Below are positions 17,589 to 25,255 of a stretch of 49,724 bases of DNA, piece by piece (position 1 is the first letter of the stretch; each line of letters starts with the position of its first letter). The DNA comes from Deltaproteobacteria bacterium. GTDB lineage: Bacteria; Desulfobacterota; Desulfuromonadia; Geobacterales; Pseudopelobacteraceae. The position numbers and the translations under genes are program-made. The notes beneath the pieces are model-generated. The model saw only the letters and a program-made list of their open reading frames with translations, ran no database searches and had not been told where the DNA came from. The stretch lies in NCBI GenBank assembly GCA_019162745.1, contig JAFLLC010000006.1, positions 1 to 49,724 on the forward strand. The letters are read 5' to 3'.

Positions 17589-18896
17589 ATGAAAATTCTT
17601 ACCATCACGTGCTGGAGTCATAGAATAAATTATTACCTCCTTTCCTCGGATGGGCGGGCCATGCTTGCTTCGGGAACCATTGAACGGGTAGGTCTCGGCG
17701 GTTCATTTCTCCGCCATAGTGTCCCGGGGCGGGAACCATTCCGCCTGGAGACGGATAACAACGATCACCATAGCGGCTTAGCCCTTATCATAGCCACCCT
17801 GGTTGACCCGGAGCATGGGGTCATTGCCGGCACTTCAGAAATTTCAGCTGTTGGTCACCGGGTTGCGCATGGCGGCAAGAAATTCCGGCATTCGGCGCAG
17901 ATAAACGACCACGTCCTCAACGCCATTCGAGAGCTTCAAGGACTGGCGCCACAACACCTGGCTCCCAATATCGCGGGCATAGAAGCGGCAATGATACAGT
18001 TACCGTCTATTCCCCATGTGGCGATTTTTGATACGGCCTTCCACGGGTCGATGCCTCAGTGTGCCTGTATATATCCTCTTCCCTATGAATGGTACGAAAA
18101 TTACGGGGTTCGCCGCTACGGTTTCCACGGCCCATCGCATCTCTACCTTTCACGACGCGCCGCCGTTCTTCTCGGCAAACCGATCGAGACCTGCAACCTG
18201 ATCACCATTCACCTCGACCGTGGAGTGTCGCTTTGTGCCATCAGGGACGGCCTGTCCGTGGATACCAGCATGGGGATGACGCCACTTGAGGGGGCGGTCA
18301 TGATGACACGTTGCGGTGACATTGATCCCGGTATACACTCCTATATGATGAGGGTGCTGAACCTCTCGGCCAAGGAGATGGAGCAGGTCCTCAATAACAG
18401 AAGCGGTATCTCCGGCATTACCGGGCGACAATTGGATCGGCAGCATTTTGTGCAGGCAGCTCTGGATGGGTCCCCCCGGTGCAAATTGGCCCTTGAGATT
18501 GAAACCTACCGTCTCAAGAAATACATCGGAGCATACGTGGCGATTACCGGGCCTCTGGATGCAATCGTTTTTACCACTGGCAGAGGTGCGGCGGAAGCAA
18601 CGGTAAGGGAGATGGTGCTGGATGGGCTTGACTGCTTCGGGTTACGGCTTGACCGGGACGGCAACCGCACTATCCGGTCGGAGCAGCAAGAGGTGGAAAT
18701 TACCGGTGAGGGTTCGCGAATCAGGATATTCGTCATTCCGACAAATGAAGAGCTTGTCATTGCCGAGGATGTAGCGGCCGTTCTCTCCGGAGTTTGCAGC
18801 GAGAACCTGAATTACGACTATTCCTTTTCATACGATGACTTCGTCCCGTCCGTTTCCAGAGAAAACAAGGACGATGCCATCAAAAAAATCGTTTAA
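17589..18896 (+). CDS. acetate-kinase-family protein lacking key catalytic residues
   Basis: The 435-residue product aligns along its length with acetate/butyrate kinases: GHRVAHGGKKF (Arg91 region), FDTAFHGSMP (Asp148), RRYGFHGPSH (His180), DTSMGMTPLEG, TRCGDIDP (Arg241) and IPTNEELVIA. Several phosphate and metal ligands are missing. The N-terminal N-x-G-S-S-S-x-K loop reads TCWSHRIN, so Asn7 and Lys14 are lost. HLGNGAS is HLDRGVS, losing Asn211. GGIGEN is TGRGAA, losing the Mg-binding Glu384. Ordinary acetate kinase activity is unlikely. The AAAGGCGG ribosome site and an uninterrupted frame argue that the gene is kept for another role. Confidence 0.85.
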   Translation: MKILTITCWSHRINYYLLSSDGRAMLASGTIERVGLGGSFLRHSVPGREPFRLETDNNDHHSGLALIIATLVDPEHGVIAGTSEISAVGHRVAHGGKKFRHSAQINDHVLNAIRELQGLAPQHLAPNIAGIEAAMIQLPSIPHVAIFDTAFHGSMPQCACIYPLPYEWYENYGVRRYGFHGPSHLYLSRRAAVLLGKPIETCNLITIHLDRGVSLCAIRDGLSVDTSMGMTPLEGAVMMTRCGDIDPGIHSYMMRVLNLSAKEMEQVLNNRSGISGITGRQLDRQHFVQAALDGSPRCKLALEIETYRLKKYIGAYVAITGPLDAIVFTTGRGAAEATVREMVLDGLDCFGLRLDRDGNRTIRSEQQEVEITGEGSRIRIFVIPTNEELVIAEDVAAVLSGVCSENLNYDYSFSYDDFVPSVSRENKDDAIKKIV

Positions 18897-19059
18897 GGCA
18901 AAGGTCAAATATTTATTTTCCCACATCCGGCCTCCCGGTTGGCCATAGCGCCGCCACCCGGGTGCCACGTAAAAGGCTCGCCAGCACTTCATTAGCTGCT
19001 TCTGGAGGAAGAACGGCGGAAAACCGGAAGTCAGAGACAGAAATACCACCTCTTCACAC

Positions 19060-19230
19060 GATGGCGTGGCACAGAACCAGAACTGAAATATAATTCCAGA
19101 ATTATCAAATTTCCAGATTATATTCCGTTCGACTGTCCGTATGACACTTTGGGGCGGCTTGCGAAGCATAAACGGGTAAATGGAATTTATCTGGAATGGC
19201 TTGGAAGAGTCTGCCTCCCTGCGAACTTTG
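19060..19230 (+). pseudogene. decayed copy of the helix-turn-helix gene repeated at 44.2 and 49.2 kb
   Basis: From about 19075 the DNA follows the gene at 44244-44594: cagaaccagaactgaaatat, a stretch reading IKFPDYIPFDCPYDTLGRLA-like, then cataaacgggtaaatgga corresponding to the YKRxxGM segment and LEWLG to LDHLG. The helix-turn-helix half upstream is scrambled and the 3' third is out of frame. Only the middle of the gene survives. Confidence 0.65.
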
Positions 19231-19251
19231 GCCGCCGAGCCGACAGAAACG

Positions 19252-19560
19252 TCAGGTTGTAATCTCGACCTGATACGATCCACCCATAAAAAAATACTTT
19301 ACCTGATAACCCAATTCACGAAGCGTCTTTTTCATGATGTCATTTTGCGGGTCCATCATGCTGCCGAATCGGCTGATACCATGCTCCTTGCCGATTATAA
19401 TAATTTTCGAAAGCAATGGTTTGCCGATACCCAGATTTTACCAATCGTCACGGACTGCAACACCTAGGTCAGCAATCTGTTCATCAGGATCATGTGTGTA
19501 GCGCGCTACGGCGCTGATCTCAGTTTGGTCGTTAGTTTTTACCAGACAGGGAAGCTGCAT
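19252..19560 (-). pseudogene. GNAT-family N-acetyltransferase remnant with an internal stop
   Basis: Reading leftward from an ATG at 19560, the frame gives MQLPCLVKT, EISAVARYTHDPDEQIADLG and VAVRDDW, then TAA, then in the same frame NLGIGKPLLSK, GKEHGISRF and MKKTLRELGYQV, ending at TGA. This is the central part of a GNAT fold: beta-4, the V-x-x-x-x-Q/R-x-x-G-x-G/A acetyl-CoA loop (here RDDW*NLGIG) and the following helix and strand. The usual residue at the stop is Gln (CAA to TAA). The N-terminal part of the enzyme is missing. Confidence 0.62.
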
Positions 19561-19748
19561 GTCTGAAGCCGATGCTGTAAAGGCGGGATATCGCGAAGCG
19601 GAGAAGGGTTACAGAAGTAAACGAGAGGTCAAGAGCTTATGCAAATTAATTGATATTGTAGTGCACAAAAACTGGTTGCGTTTGTATTCTTTGCCATGCT
19701 ACGACTGCATGGTGTTATAAAAATAATAAACGTGCTACTGTTTGCAAC

Positions 19749-19886
19749 ATGGAGACCGCCTATGAAGAGCTTAGTGTCAATGAGGCGATCAACCTACTGC
19801 CCGGCCTGAACATGGAAAGTACTGATGGTCGTGGGCTTGGAGGTAAGCAGAGCACCATGCGTAGCCGAGGCGTGAAGGGGGTGGTA
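19749..19886 (+). pseudogene. TonB-dependent receptor plug-domain fragment, in frame with the next gene
   Basis: The 46 codons before the substrate-binding protein read like the middle of a receptor plug domain: SVNEAINLLPGLNMESTDG then GGKQSTMRSRGVKGV, matching the family pattern of A-L-x-x-x-P-G-V-x-x-x-x-x-G-x-G-x-x-x-S-x-x-R-G. Nothing of the barrel remains. The frame continues without a stop into the signal peptide of the next gene, as if a deletion joined a receptor gene to its downstream ABC transporter operon. Confidence 0.6.
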
Positions 19887-20978
19887 ATGCAGCGATTGGG
19901 CATAGCCGTCAGTTCGCTGGCGTTGCTGCTCTGCAGCGCTACTCTGGCCCTTGCCGCTCCCGAACGTACGGTTGTGGATCAACTGGGACGCCGGGTAACG
20001 CTGCCCGCCAAGGTGCAGCGGATCATCCCGCTGGGTGGAGCAACCCGTTTTGTGGTCTATCTGCAGGCCTTTGATCTGGTGGTAGGGGTGGAGGCGATGG
20101 AGAACCGTCAACCACTTTCAAGCGGCAGGCCATACAACCTGGCAATCCGCAGCCGTGCCGCACACTTGCCGGTGGTGGGGGAGGGACGTCAAAAACCGGT
20201 CAATGTCGAGGCGATCATCGCCCTGCGTCCCGATCTGTTGATCACCGCCGAGGCAGACCGCACCCAGGCCGACTTCCTGAGCCGGATCACCGGTGTACCG
20301 GTTCTAGTCCTTGATTACGGTGGCATGGGGGTCTTGAAACCGGAGCGGGTCAAAGAGACCTTCCGGCTGCTGGGCAGCGTCCTGCAGCGGGAAAAGCGGG
20401 CCAGGCATTTGATCGCCGTGCTGACCAGCCAGCAGCGGGGACTTGAACGCCGGCTGGCTGGTGTTAAGGCCATACCAGTCTATGTTGGCGCGGTCAGTCA
20501 GCGGGGTACCCACGGCATCACCTCCACCGACGCCGACTACTATCCCCTTGAGGTTGCCGGAGCCCTGAATCTGTCCAAGCAACTTAAAAAGGGCGGTCAT
20601 ACCTACATTGACAAGGAACAGCTGCTGGTCTGGAATCCGGCCGTCATTCTCGTGGATGCCGCGGGGGCAGAGATGGTCCGCCAGGATGCAGCCCGCAACC
20701 ATGACTTTTTCAACAGGCTTGCCGCAGTACGATCCAGCCAAATTTACCAGACACTGCCGTACAACAATTATCACACTAACATTGAGATCGCCCTGGCAAA
20801 CAGCTGGTACGTCGCCAAGCTGTTGCACCCGAAGCGGTTTAGCGATATTGACCCGGCCAAAAAGAGTGATGAACTCTGTCGCTCCTTTGTCGGCATCCCC
20901 TGCTACGAACAACTCCGCCGTGAGTACGGCGGGTTTGGACCGTTGCAGCTGAACAGCGGTACTGCCAATGCCCGCTGA
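19887..20978 (+). CDS. FecB/BtuF-type periplasmic substrate-binding protein
   Basis: Periplasmic binding protein of a class II metal-chelate ABC importer, 363 residues from ATG 19887. The start has a GGGGGTGG site and is followed by a signal peptide (MQRLGIAVSSLALLLCSATL, cut after ALA). The mature protein shows RTVVDQLGRRVTLP, then RIIPLG, VEAIIALRPDLLITA and LDYGG, typical of the fold with a single linking helix. Sequence does not separate iron-siderophore, cobalamin, molybdate or other metal chelates. Upstream in-frame codons derive from a receptor fragment. It overlaps the permease by 11 bases. Confidence 0.88.
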   Translation: MQRLGIAVSSLALLLCSATLALAAPERTVVDQLGRRVTLPAKVQRIIPLGGATRFVVYLQAFDLVVGVEAMENRQPLSSGRPYNLAIRSRAAHLPVVGEGRQKPVNVEAIIALRPDLLITAEADRTQADFLSRITGVPVLVLDYGGMGVLKPERVKETFRLLGSVLQREKRARHLIAVLTSQQRGLERRLAGVKAIPVYVGAVSQRGTHGITSTDADYYPLEVAGALNLSKQLKKGGHTYIDKEQLLVWNPAVILVDAAGAEMVRQDAARNHDFFNRLAAVRSSQIYQTLPYNNYHTNIEIALANSWYVAKLLHPKRFSDIDPAKKSDELCRSFVGIPCYEQLRREYGGFGPLQLNSGTANAR

Positions 20979-22041
20979 AGAATGGTCTGCTGAAAGTTCC
21001 GGCTACCGACACCGCATCCGTAGCCGAATGCTGGTACTGCTCGCGCTCCTAATACTGTTGGTTGCAGTTGCCCTGTTTTCCCTCCGGATCGGATCCTACC
21101 CGTTAAGAATATCCCAGATTATCCAGGGTGTTTGGACAACCCCGGATGATGGGTTGATCAACCATCTGCTCTGGAATATCCGTCTGCCCCGTACCGCAGC
21201 TGCGCTGCTGGCAGGCGCCAGCCTGGCCCTGTCCGGCAGCATTATGCAGATCCTGCTCAAAAACCCCCTGGCGGCCCCTTCCACTCTGGGAGTATCCCAG
21301 GGTGCAGCCTTTGGCGCGGCCTGCGCCATTATCCTGCTGGGTAGCGGTCAGACCTTCAGCACCGGTAACGAGGCGGTGGCACTCTCCAGCCGCAGCGTCA
21401 CGACCGCCTGTGCCTTTGGAGGCGCAGCCTTCAGTATTGCCATAATTCTATTAATTGCCTCGCTGCGTCAGCTATCCAGCGAAACGCTGATCCTGTCCGG
21501 TGTGGCCATGACCGCCTTTTTCAGCGCATGCACCATGCTGCTGCAGTACTTTGCCAGCGACCTGCAGGTGGTCGCTACCCTGTTCTGGACCTTTGGTGAT
21601 CTGGGCAGGGCCGGCTGGCAGGAAAACGGCCTGATGGCACTGCTCCTGCTGCCGACCACCGGCTTTGTATTGTACAAGGGATGGTGTTTTAACAGCCTGC
21701 AGTGGGGTGACGAGGTTGCCCGCAGCCTAGGGGTCCATACCTCCCGCCTGCGTCTGATCGGCTTGTTGTTGACCTGCCTGCTGACTGCGGTTGTTACCGC
21801 CTATCTGGGAATCATCGCCTTTATCGGCCTGATGGCTCCCCACCTGATCCGTCCCTTGATCGGCAGCGATCAACGGTTTCTGCTGCCCGGAGCAGCCCTC
21901 TGCGGTGCTCTGCTTTTACTTGTGGCCGATATTCTCTCCCGCATCATCCTGGCACCGGTGATTATCCCGGTGGGAATCATCACCTCCTTTGCAGGCGCCC
22001 CGCTGTTTCTCTTTCTGCTGCTGCGGAGGAGAGTATCATGA
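20968..22041 (+). CDS. FecCD/BtuC-type ABC transporter permease
   Basis: Inner-membrane permease, 357 residues, about ten hydrophobic helices. Family marks are RLPRTAAALLAGASLALSG near residue 72, NPLAAPSTLGVSQGAAFGA, the coupling region with GDEVARSLGV, and GIIAFIGLMAPHLIRP near the C-terminus. As a homodimer it would pass the chelate delivered by the upstream binding protein. It starts inside the end of that gene and overlaps the ATPase by ATGA, so the three form a compact operon. Confidence 0.93.
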   Translation: MPAEEWSAESSGYRHRIRSRMLVLLALLILLVAVALFSLRIGSYPLRISQIIQGVWTTPDDGLINHLLWNIRLPRTAAALLAGASLALSGSIMQILLKNPLAAPSTLGVSQGAAFGAACAIILLGSGQTFSTGNEAVALSSRSVTTACAFGGAAFSIAIILLIASLRQLSSETLILSGVAMTAFFSACTMLLQYFASDLQVVATLFWTFGDLGRAGWQENGLMALLLLPTTGFVLYKGWCFNSLQWGDEVARSLGVHTSRLRLIGLLLTCLLTAVVTAYLGIIAFIGLMAPHLIRPLIGSDQRFLLPGAALCGALLLLVADILSRIILAPVIIPVGIITSFAGAPLFLFLLLRRRVS

Positions 22042-22826
22042 TCAGCATCAGGCAGCTTGATTTTGCTTATGGCAGCCGTAAGGTACTGCACAGGGTTGAA
22101 TTTGAAGTCTGCTCGGGCGAGCTGGTCTCGGTACTGGGGATGAACGGCTCGGGTAAATCCACCCTGCTCAAGTGCATCAACGGACTGCTGCAGCCTGCAC
22201 ATGGTGATGTAGTGATCAACAACTGCCCTGCCAACCAGCTTTCGAGACAGGAGCGGGCCCGGAGCATCGGCTACCTGCCCCAGAATATCCAGCCGCTCGA
22301 CTGCACGGTCTTTGAGGCAGTGCTTATCGGACGGAAACCTCACCTGAGCTGGCAGGTAACAGACAACGATCTGGCTGAAATCTCGCGAATCTTATCCTTG
22401 ACCGGCCTGAGCGCCTATGCTGAGCGCTCCACTCTGCACCTCTCCGGCGGTGAGCTGCAGCGGGTCGCCATCGCCCGGACCCTGGCCCAGCAGCCATCGG
22501 TACTGTTGCTGGATGAGCCGGTCAACCACCTGGATATCCGTAGTCAGATTGATGTAATGGCGCTGATCCGCACTTTGACCCTCCAGCTGGGAATAGCCAC
22601 CATTGCAGTGATGCATGATCTGAACATGGCGCTGCGTTTCTCAGACCGGTTTGTGCTGATGCAGGAGGGGCAGGTGCGAGCCACAGGCGGGCAGGAGGTG
22701 ATGACTGCCGAAAATATCCGGGAGACATATCAACTGCATGTGGTGCGGCATGAGCTTGACGGCATTCCGCTGGTGGTCCCCTGTCCTGAACAGGAACCGT
22801 CACGCCGGAAATTTTCACTCACATGA
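22038..22826 (+). CDS. FecE/BtuD-type ABC transporter ATPase
   Basis: Cytoplasmic ATP-hydrolysing subunit, 262 residues. Walker A is GMNGSGKST, the Q-loop is in GYLPQNI, the signature is LSGGELQRVAIARTLAQ, Walker B is VLLLDEPVNHLD and the switch histidine is in AVMHDLNMAL. The C-terminal extension EGQVRATGGQEVMTAENI is usual for siderophore/B12 importers. It completes the importer operon and is followed by a strong terminator. Confidence 0.94.
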   Translation: MISIRQLDFAYGSRKVLHRVEFEVCSGELVSVLGMNGSGKSTLLKCINGLLQPAHGDVVINNCPANQLSRQERARSIGYLPQNIQPLDCTVFEAVLIGRKPHLSWQVTDNDLAEISRILSLTGLSAYAERSTLHLSGGELQRVAIARTLAQQPSVLLLDEPVNHLDIRSQIDVMALIRTLTLQLGIATIAVMHDLNMALRFSDRFVLMQEGQVRATGGQEVMTAENIRETYQLHVVRHELDGIPLVVPCPEQEPSRRKFSLT

Positions 22827-22903
22827 AACGGCCAGGCCAAAGATAAATACGCAAAGTGAGCCGGCCAGAAACAGTAGTTAACAGAATGTCGCCCCACTTT
22901 ATG

Positions 22904-22936
22904 GATGTGAAAAACGGTGTCGCCGTTTTTCACATC
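22904..22936. terminator. bidirectional terminator between ABC importer and S9 peptidase
   Basis: GATGTGAAAAACGG / CCGTTTTTCACATC is a 14-bp perfect inverted repeat with a short loop (TGTCG region), with T-rich flanks on both sides. It lies between the convergent ends of the importer operon and the peptidase gene. Confidence 0.85.
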
Positions 22937-22956
22937 TTTATTGGTTCCGGTTTTTA

Positions 22957-24876
22957 CTAATCTACGTGAAGGTACTTTCTGAAAAATGCCTCCATGGCGC
23001 CGTAAAAGTCGAACTGGTTTTCCTCGTTGTGAAACCCGTGTCCTTCGTTATCCTTCACCATATACTGGACAACAACACCGCGTTTTCGCAGTGCTTCGAC
23101 CATTTGATCGGATTCGTCTTTGTTCACGCGAGGATCATTGGCTCCCTGCGCAATAAACAGCGGCGCCTTAATCTTATCAACATGAAAAACCGGAGATGCT
23201 GCATTTAGCAGTTTCGTGTCTTGATCCGGATCACCAACCATTTCGTGCATCATCTTCAGATACGGCGTCCAGTAAGGGGGGATTGTTTTCATAAAGGTGA
23301 AAAGATTTGCAACGCCGACATAATCAACAGCCGCCGCATAAAGATCCGGGGTAAAGGCGACACCGGCCAGTGTTGCATAGCCGCCGTAACTCGCACCATA
23401 AATGCCGATGCGTTTAGGATCAGCAATACCCTTTTTGATGAGCCATTTGACACCATCAGTGATGTCATCTTGCATCGTCTTTCCCCATTGTTTGAAGCTT
23501 TTCTCCCAGAAAGCCCTGCCGTAGCCGGTTGAACCGCGATAGTTCATCTGAAATACGGCATAGCCACGGTTGGCCAGAAACTGAATCTCCGGGTTAAACC
23601 CCCAGGAATCACGAACCCAGGGGCCACCATGAGGGTTAATAATCACGGGGAGATTCTTGCCGGTACTATTCACCGGAACAGTCAGATAACCATCAATTTT
23701 CAGGCCGTCCCTTGTTGTATATGTTACCGCATTCATCGGCGCCATATCGGCCGGATTAATGCGAGGATTGATTTCTCCCAACTTTGTAAGGGTATCAGAT
23801 TTCATTGAATAGACGTAGCGGGTACCGGGAGTACGATCATTATATGCGGCAACAATAAAGGTGTCTTCAGCGAGGTTCTCATTCTGGATTGCTACCTCAA
23901 AGCCGGGCAGTTTTTTCCGAAGCGTGGCAAAGAGCGCGTTAGTCTCCTGGTCGAAAAAATGGCGCTGTTTCTTCTGGGTATCATAGCTGACTGAGGTTAA
24001 TACCTTGCGTTTCCGCGAATAAGACGCTCCATCAAGATCGACATCCTGATGTTCAAAGATCGGCTTTGATTCTTTACCGTTGATCGGATCAAGAATGACA
24101 AGTGCGGTCTTGTCGCGCCCCCGGTTTGAAAGGGCGTACAGCGATTTATTGTCGAAAGTAAAAAACATCGGATCCACAGAAGTACGAAAGTCTGTGGTAA
24201 GAACCGTCGTAAAGGGATCCTTTTCCGAAACACGATAAAGAATGCTGGTGTTCACACCATCGGTTGTCGTGGCAATGCGGAGATTGCCCTCGTGGTCGGT
24301 CAACCATGACGAGATGTTGCCGGGATTCTCCGCAACCAGCGTTGACTTGCCTGTTCTTACATCGATCCGGTAAACATCAAACACCTTCGGGTCTCTCTTG
24401 TTGAGTTGTACCAAAACATGGTCAGGGTCGTCTAAAAGGTCGTCTACAACAGAAGCCCGAATCTTTGGGAAAGGGGTGAGATCTGTCGCCTTGCCGTTCT
24501 GGACATCAACCGATACAACGTGAAAGTTTTCGTCTCCACCAAAGTCTTTAACGTAGAGAATATGGTCATTACCCTTCCAGAAAAAGCCGGCAATATCCCG
24601 TTCTGTTTCTGCTGTAAGACGTTTTGCTTGAGTAAAGTCAGGTGTTTTCCCATCTAAAGAAAGCGGCATTACATGGAGATTATCCCGGCGTTCATACGGC
24701 TGCATAAAGCCAAGAGATTTGCCGTCAGGAGAGAGACGAAAGAATGAACGTTCAGGCTTACCAAAGAAATCCCTCAATTTATATTGCTTCGGGGATTCCA
24801 CTGCCAGCGCTGGCGATGAAATTGCGGTCAATAACAAAATATTGCAAATGCTCTTTTTTAATACGTTGTGCATCAT
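22957..24876 (-). CDS. exported S9-family (prolyl oligopeptidase-type) peptidase
   Basis: A 639-residue serine peptidase with a signal peptide (about residues 1-25, ending SSPALA), hence periplasmic or secreted. Residues about 35-380 form the beta-propeller. The C-terminal alpha/beta hydrolase domain has nucleophile Ser496 in GASYGGY, Asp581 in ANDPRVN and His613 in EGHGF. The NPHGGPW and MNYRGSTGYG oxyanion motifs are also present. Such enzymes trim short peptides, often at proline or with acyl-aminoacyl specificity. Monocistronic, bounded by the terminator at 22904-22936. Confidence 0.93.
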   Translation of the reverse strand: MMHNVLKKSICNILLLTAISSPALAVESPKQYKLRDFFGKPERSFFRLSPDGKSLGFMQPYERRDNLHVMPLSLDGKTPDFTQAKRLTAETERDIAGFFWKGNDHILYVKDFGGDENFHVVSVDVQNGKATDLTPFPKIRASVVDDLLDDPDHVLVQLNKRDPKVFDVYRIDVRTGKSTLVAENPGNISSWLTDHEGNLRIATTTDGVNTSILYRVSEKDPFTTVLTTDFRTSVDPMFFTFDNKSLYALSNRGRDKTALVILDPINGKESKPIFEHQDVDLDGASYSRKRKVLTSVSYDTQKKQRHFFDQETNALFATLRKKLPGFEVAIQNENLAEDTFIVAAYNDRTPGTRYVYSMKSDTLTKLGEINPRINPADMAPMNAVTYTTRDGLKIDGYLTVPVNSTGKNLPVIINPHGGPWVRDSWGFNPEIQFLANRGYAVFQMNYRGSTGYGRAFWEKSFKQWGKTMQDDITDGVKWLIKKGIADPKRIGIYGASYGGYATLAGVAFTPDLYAAAVDYVGVANLFTFMKTIPPYWTPYLKMMHEMVGDPDQDTKLLNAASPVFHVDKIKAPLFIAQGANDPRVNKDESDQMVEALRKRGVVVQYMVKDNEGHGFHNEENQFDFYGAMEAFFRKYLHVD

Positions 24877-25255
24877 CGAAGTACCTCTTTAGAGACAATG
24901 GGCGGGCTTGGGATATTATTCACGTCAAAGTATTTCACTACTGTCCGGTGAATATCGTTTGCACGACCATAACATAAAACGGGAATTATTAATTGTAATT
25001 AATCGATAAAAGTAGTTGACGTTCATCACAGAATAGATTGTGGAATTTTTAACTGAGTCATTGCCCTACCAACCCGCACACAGAAAAAATCCCACGGCTG
25101 TCAATCCAGCCTGAAGTAACAAAGTTGTTGCATGCAGTATTCAGCCTAATTGCAATAGAATTGAGGCAGGGGAATTTTCCAGTTTCAGATTCAAACTCCT
25201 TTAGCTCGGCAAGTAACCATGTCGTGTACCGGTTCAAATAGCTTAGGACGTTCCA
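24877..25255. other. gene-poor spacer between S9 peptidase and MscS genes
   Basis: No clear gene. A leftward 59-codon frame from TTG (25237) to TGA (25058), directly after the MscS stop, reads plausibly as protein (WLLAELKEFESETGKF..) but has no ribosome site and no family I recognise. Around 25015-25020 is TTGACG with an AT-rich background but no convincing -10. Confidence 0.35.

Larger units (their letters stand above)
18897..19748. other. 850-base gene graveyard downstream of the acetate-kinase paralog
   Basis: No intact gene is present. The stretch holds a decayed helix-turn-helix gene (about 19060-19230, plus) and a GNAT pseudogene (19252-19560, minus), both listed separately. Bases 18897-19050 contain G/C-rich imperfect inverted repeats but no clear U-run terminator. 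A 53-codon open frame at 19559-19720 (plus) has an AGGGAAG site but lies partly antisense to the GNAT remnant. Bases 19721-19748 are AT-rich. Confidence 0.6.

Noticed and set aside
18828-19283. Leftward open frame of about 150 codons across the end of the acetate-kinase paralog
   Set aside because: It runs antisense to the kinase end and the HTH remnant, has no ribosome site and no recognisable protein; the known remnants on the other strand explain the region better.
19559-19720. Rightward 53-codon frame with an AGGGAAG site (MSEADAVKAGYREAEKGY..)
   Set aside because: No family recognised, and its start abuts and its upstream site overlaps the GNAT remnant on the opposite strand; left as non-coding.
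19500-19886. Possible cobalamin riboswitch ahead of the BtuF-like gene
   Set aside because: I looked for the GCCACTG box and the surrounding conserved core; only a loose GGGAAG-like string is present, and the region is explained by GNAT and TonB-receptor remnants.
24938-24962. cactactgtccggtgaa string resembling an insertion-sequence end
   Set aside because: Similar strings occur near some IS4-type elements as I remember them, but there is no transposase, no matching inverted copy and no target duplication nearby.
25058-25237. Leftward 59-codon TTG-started frame after the MscS stop
   Set aside because: Protein-like composition but no ribosome site, rare start codon and no recognised family; not called as a gene.
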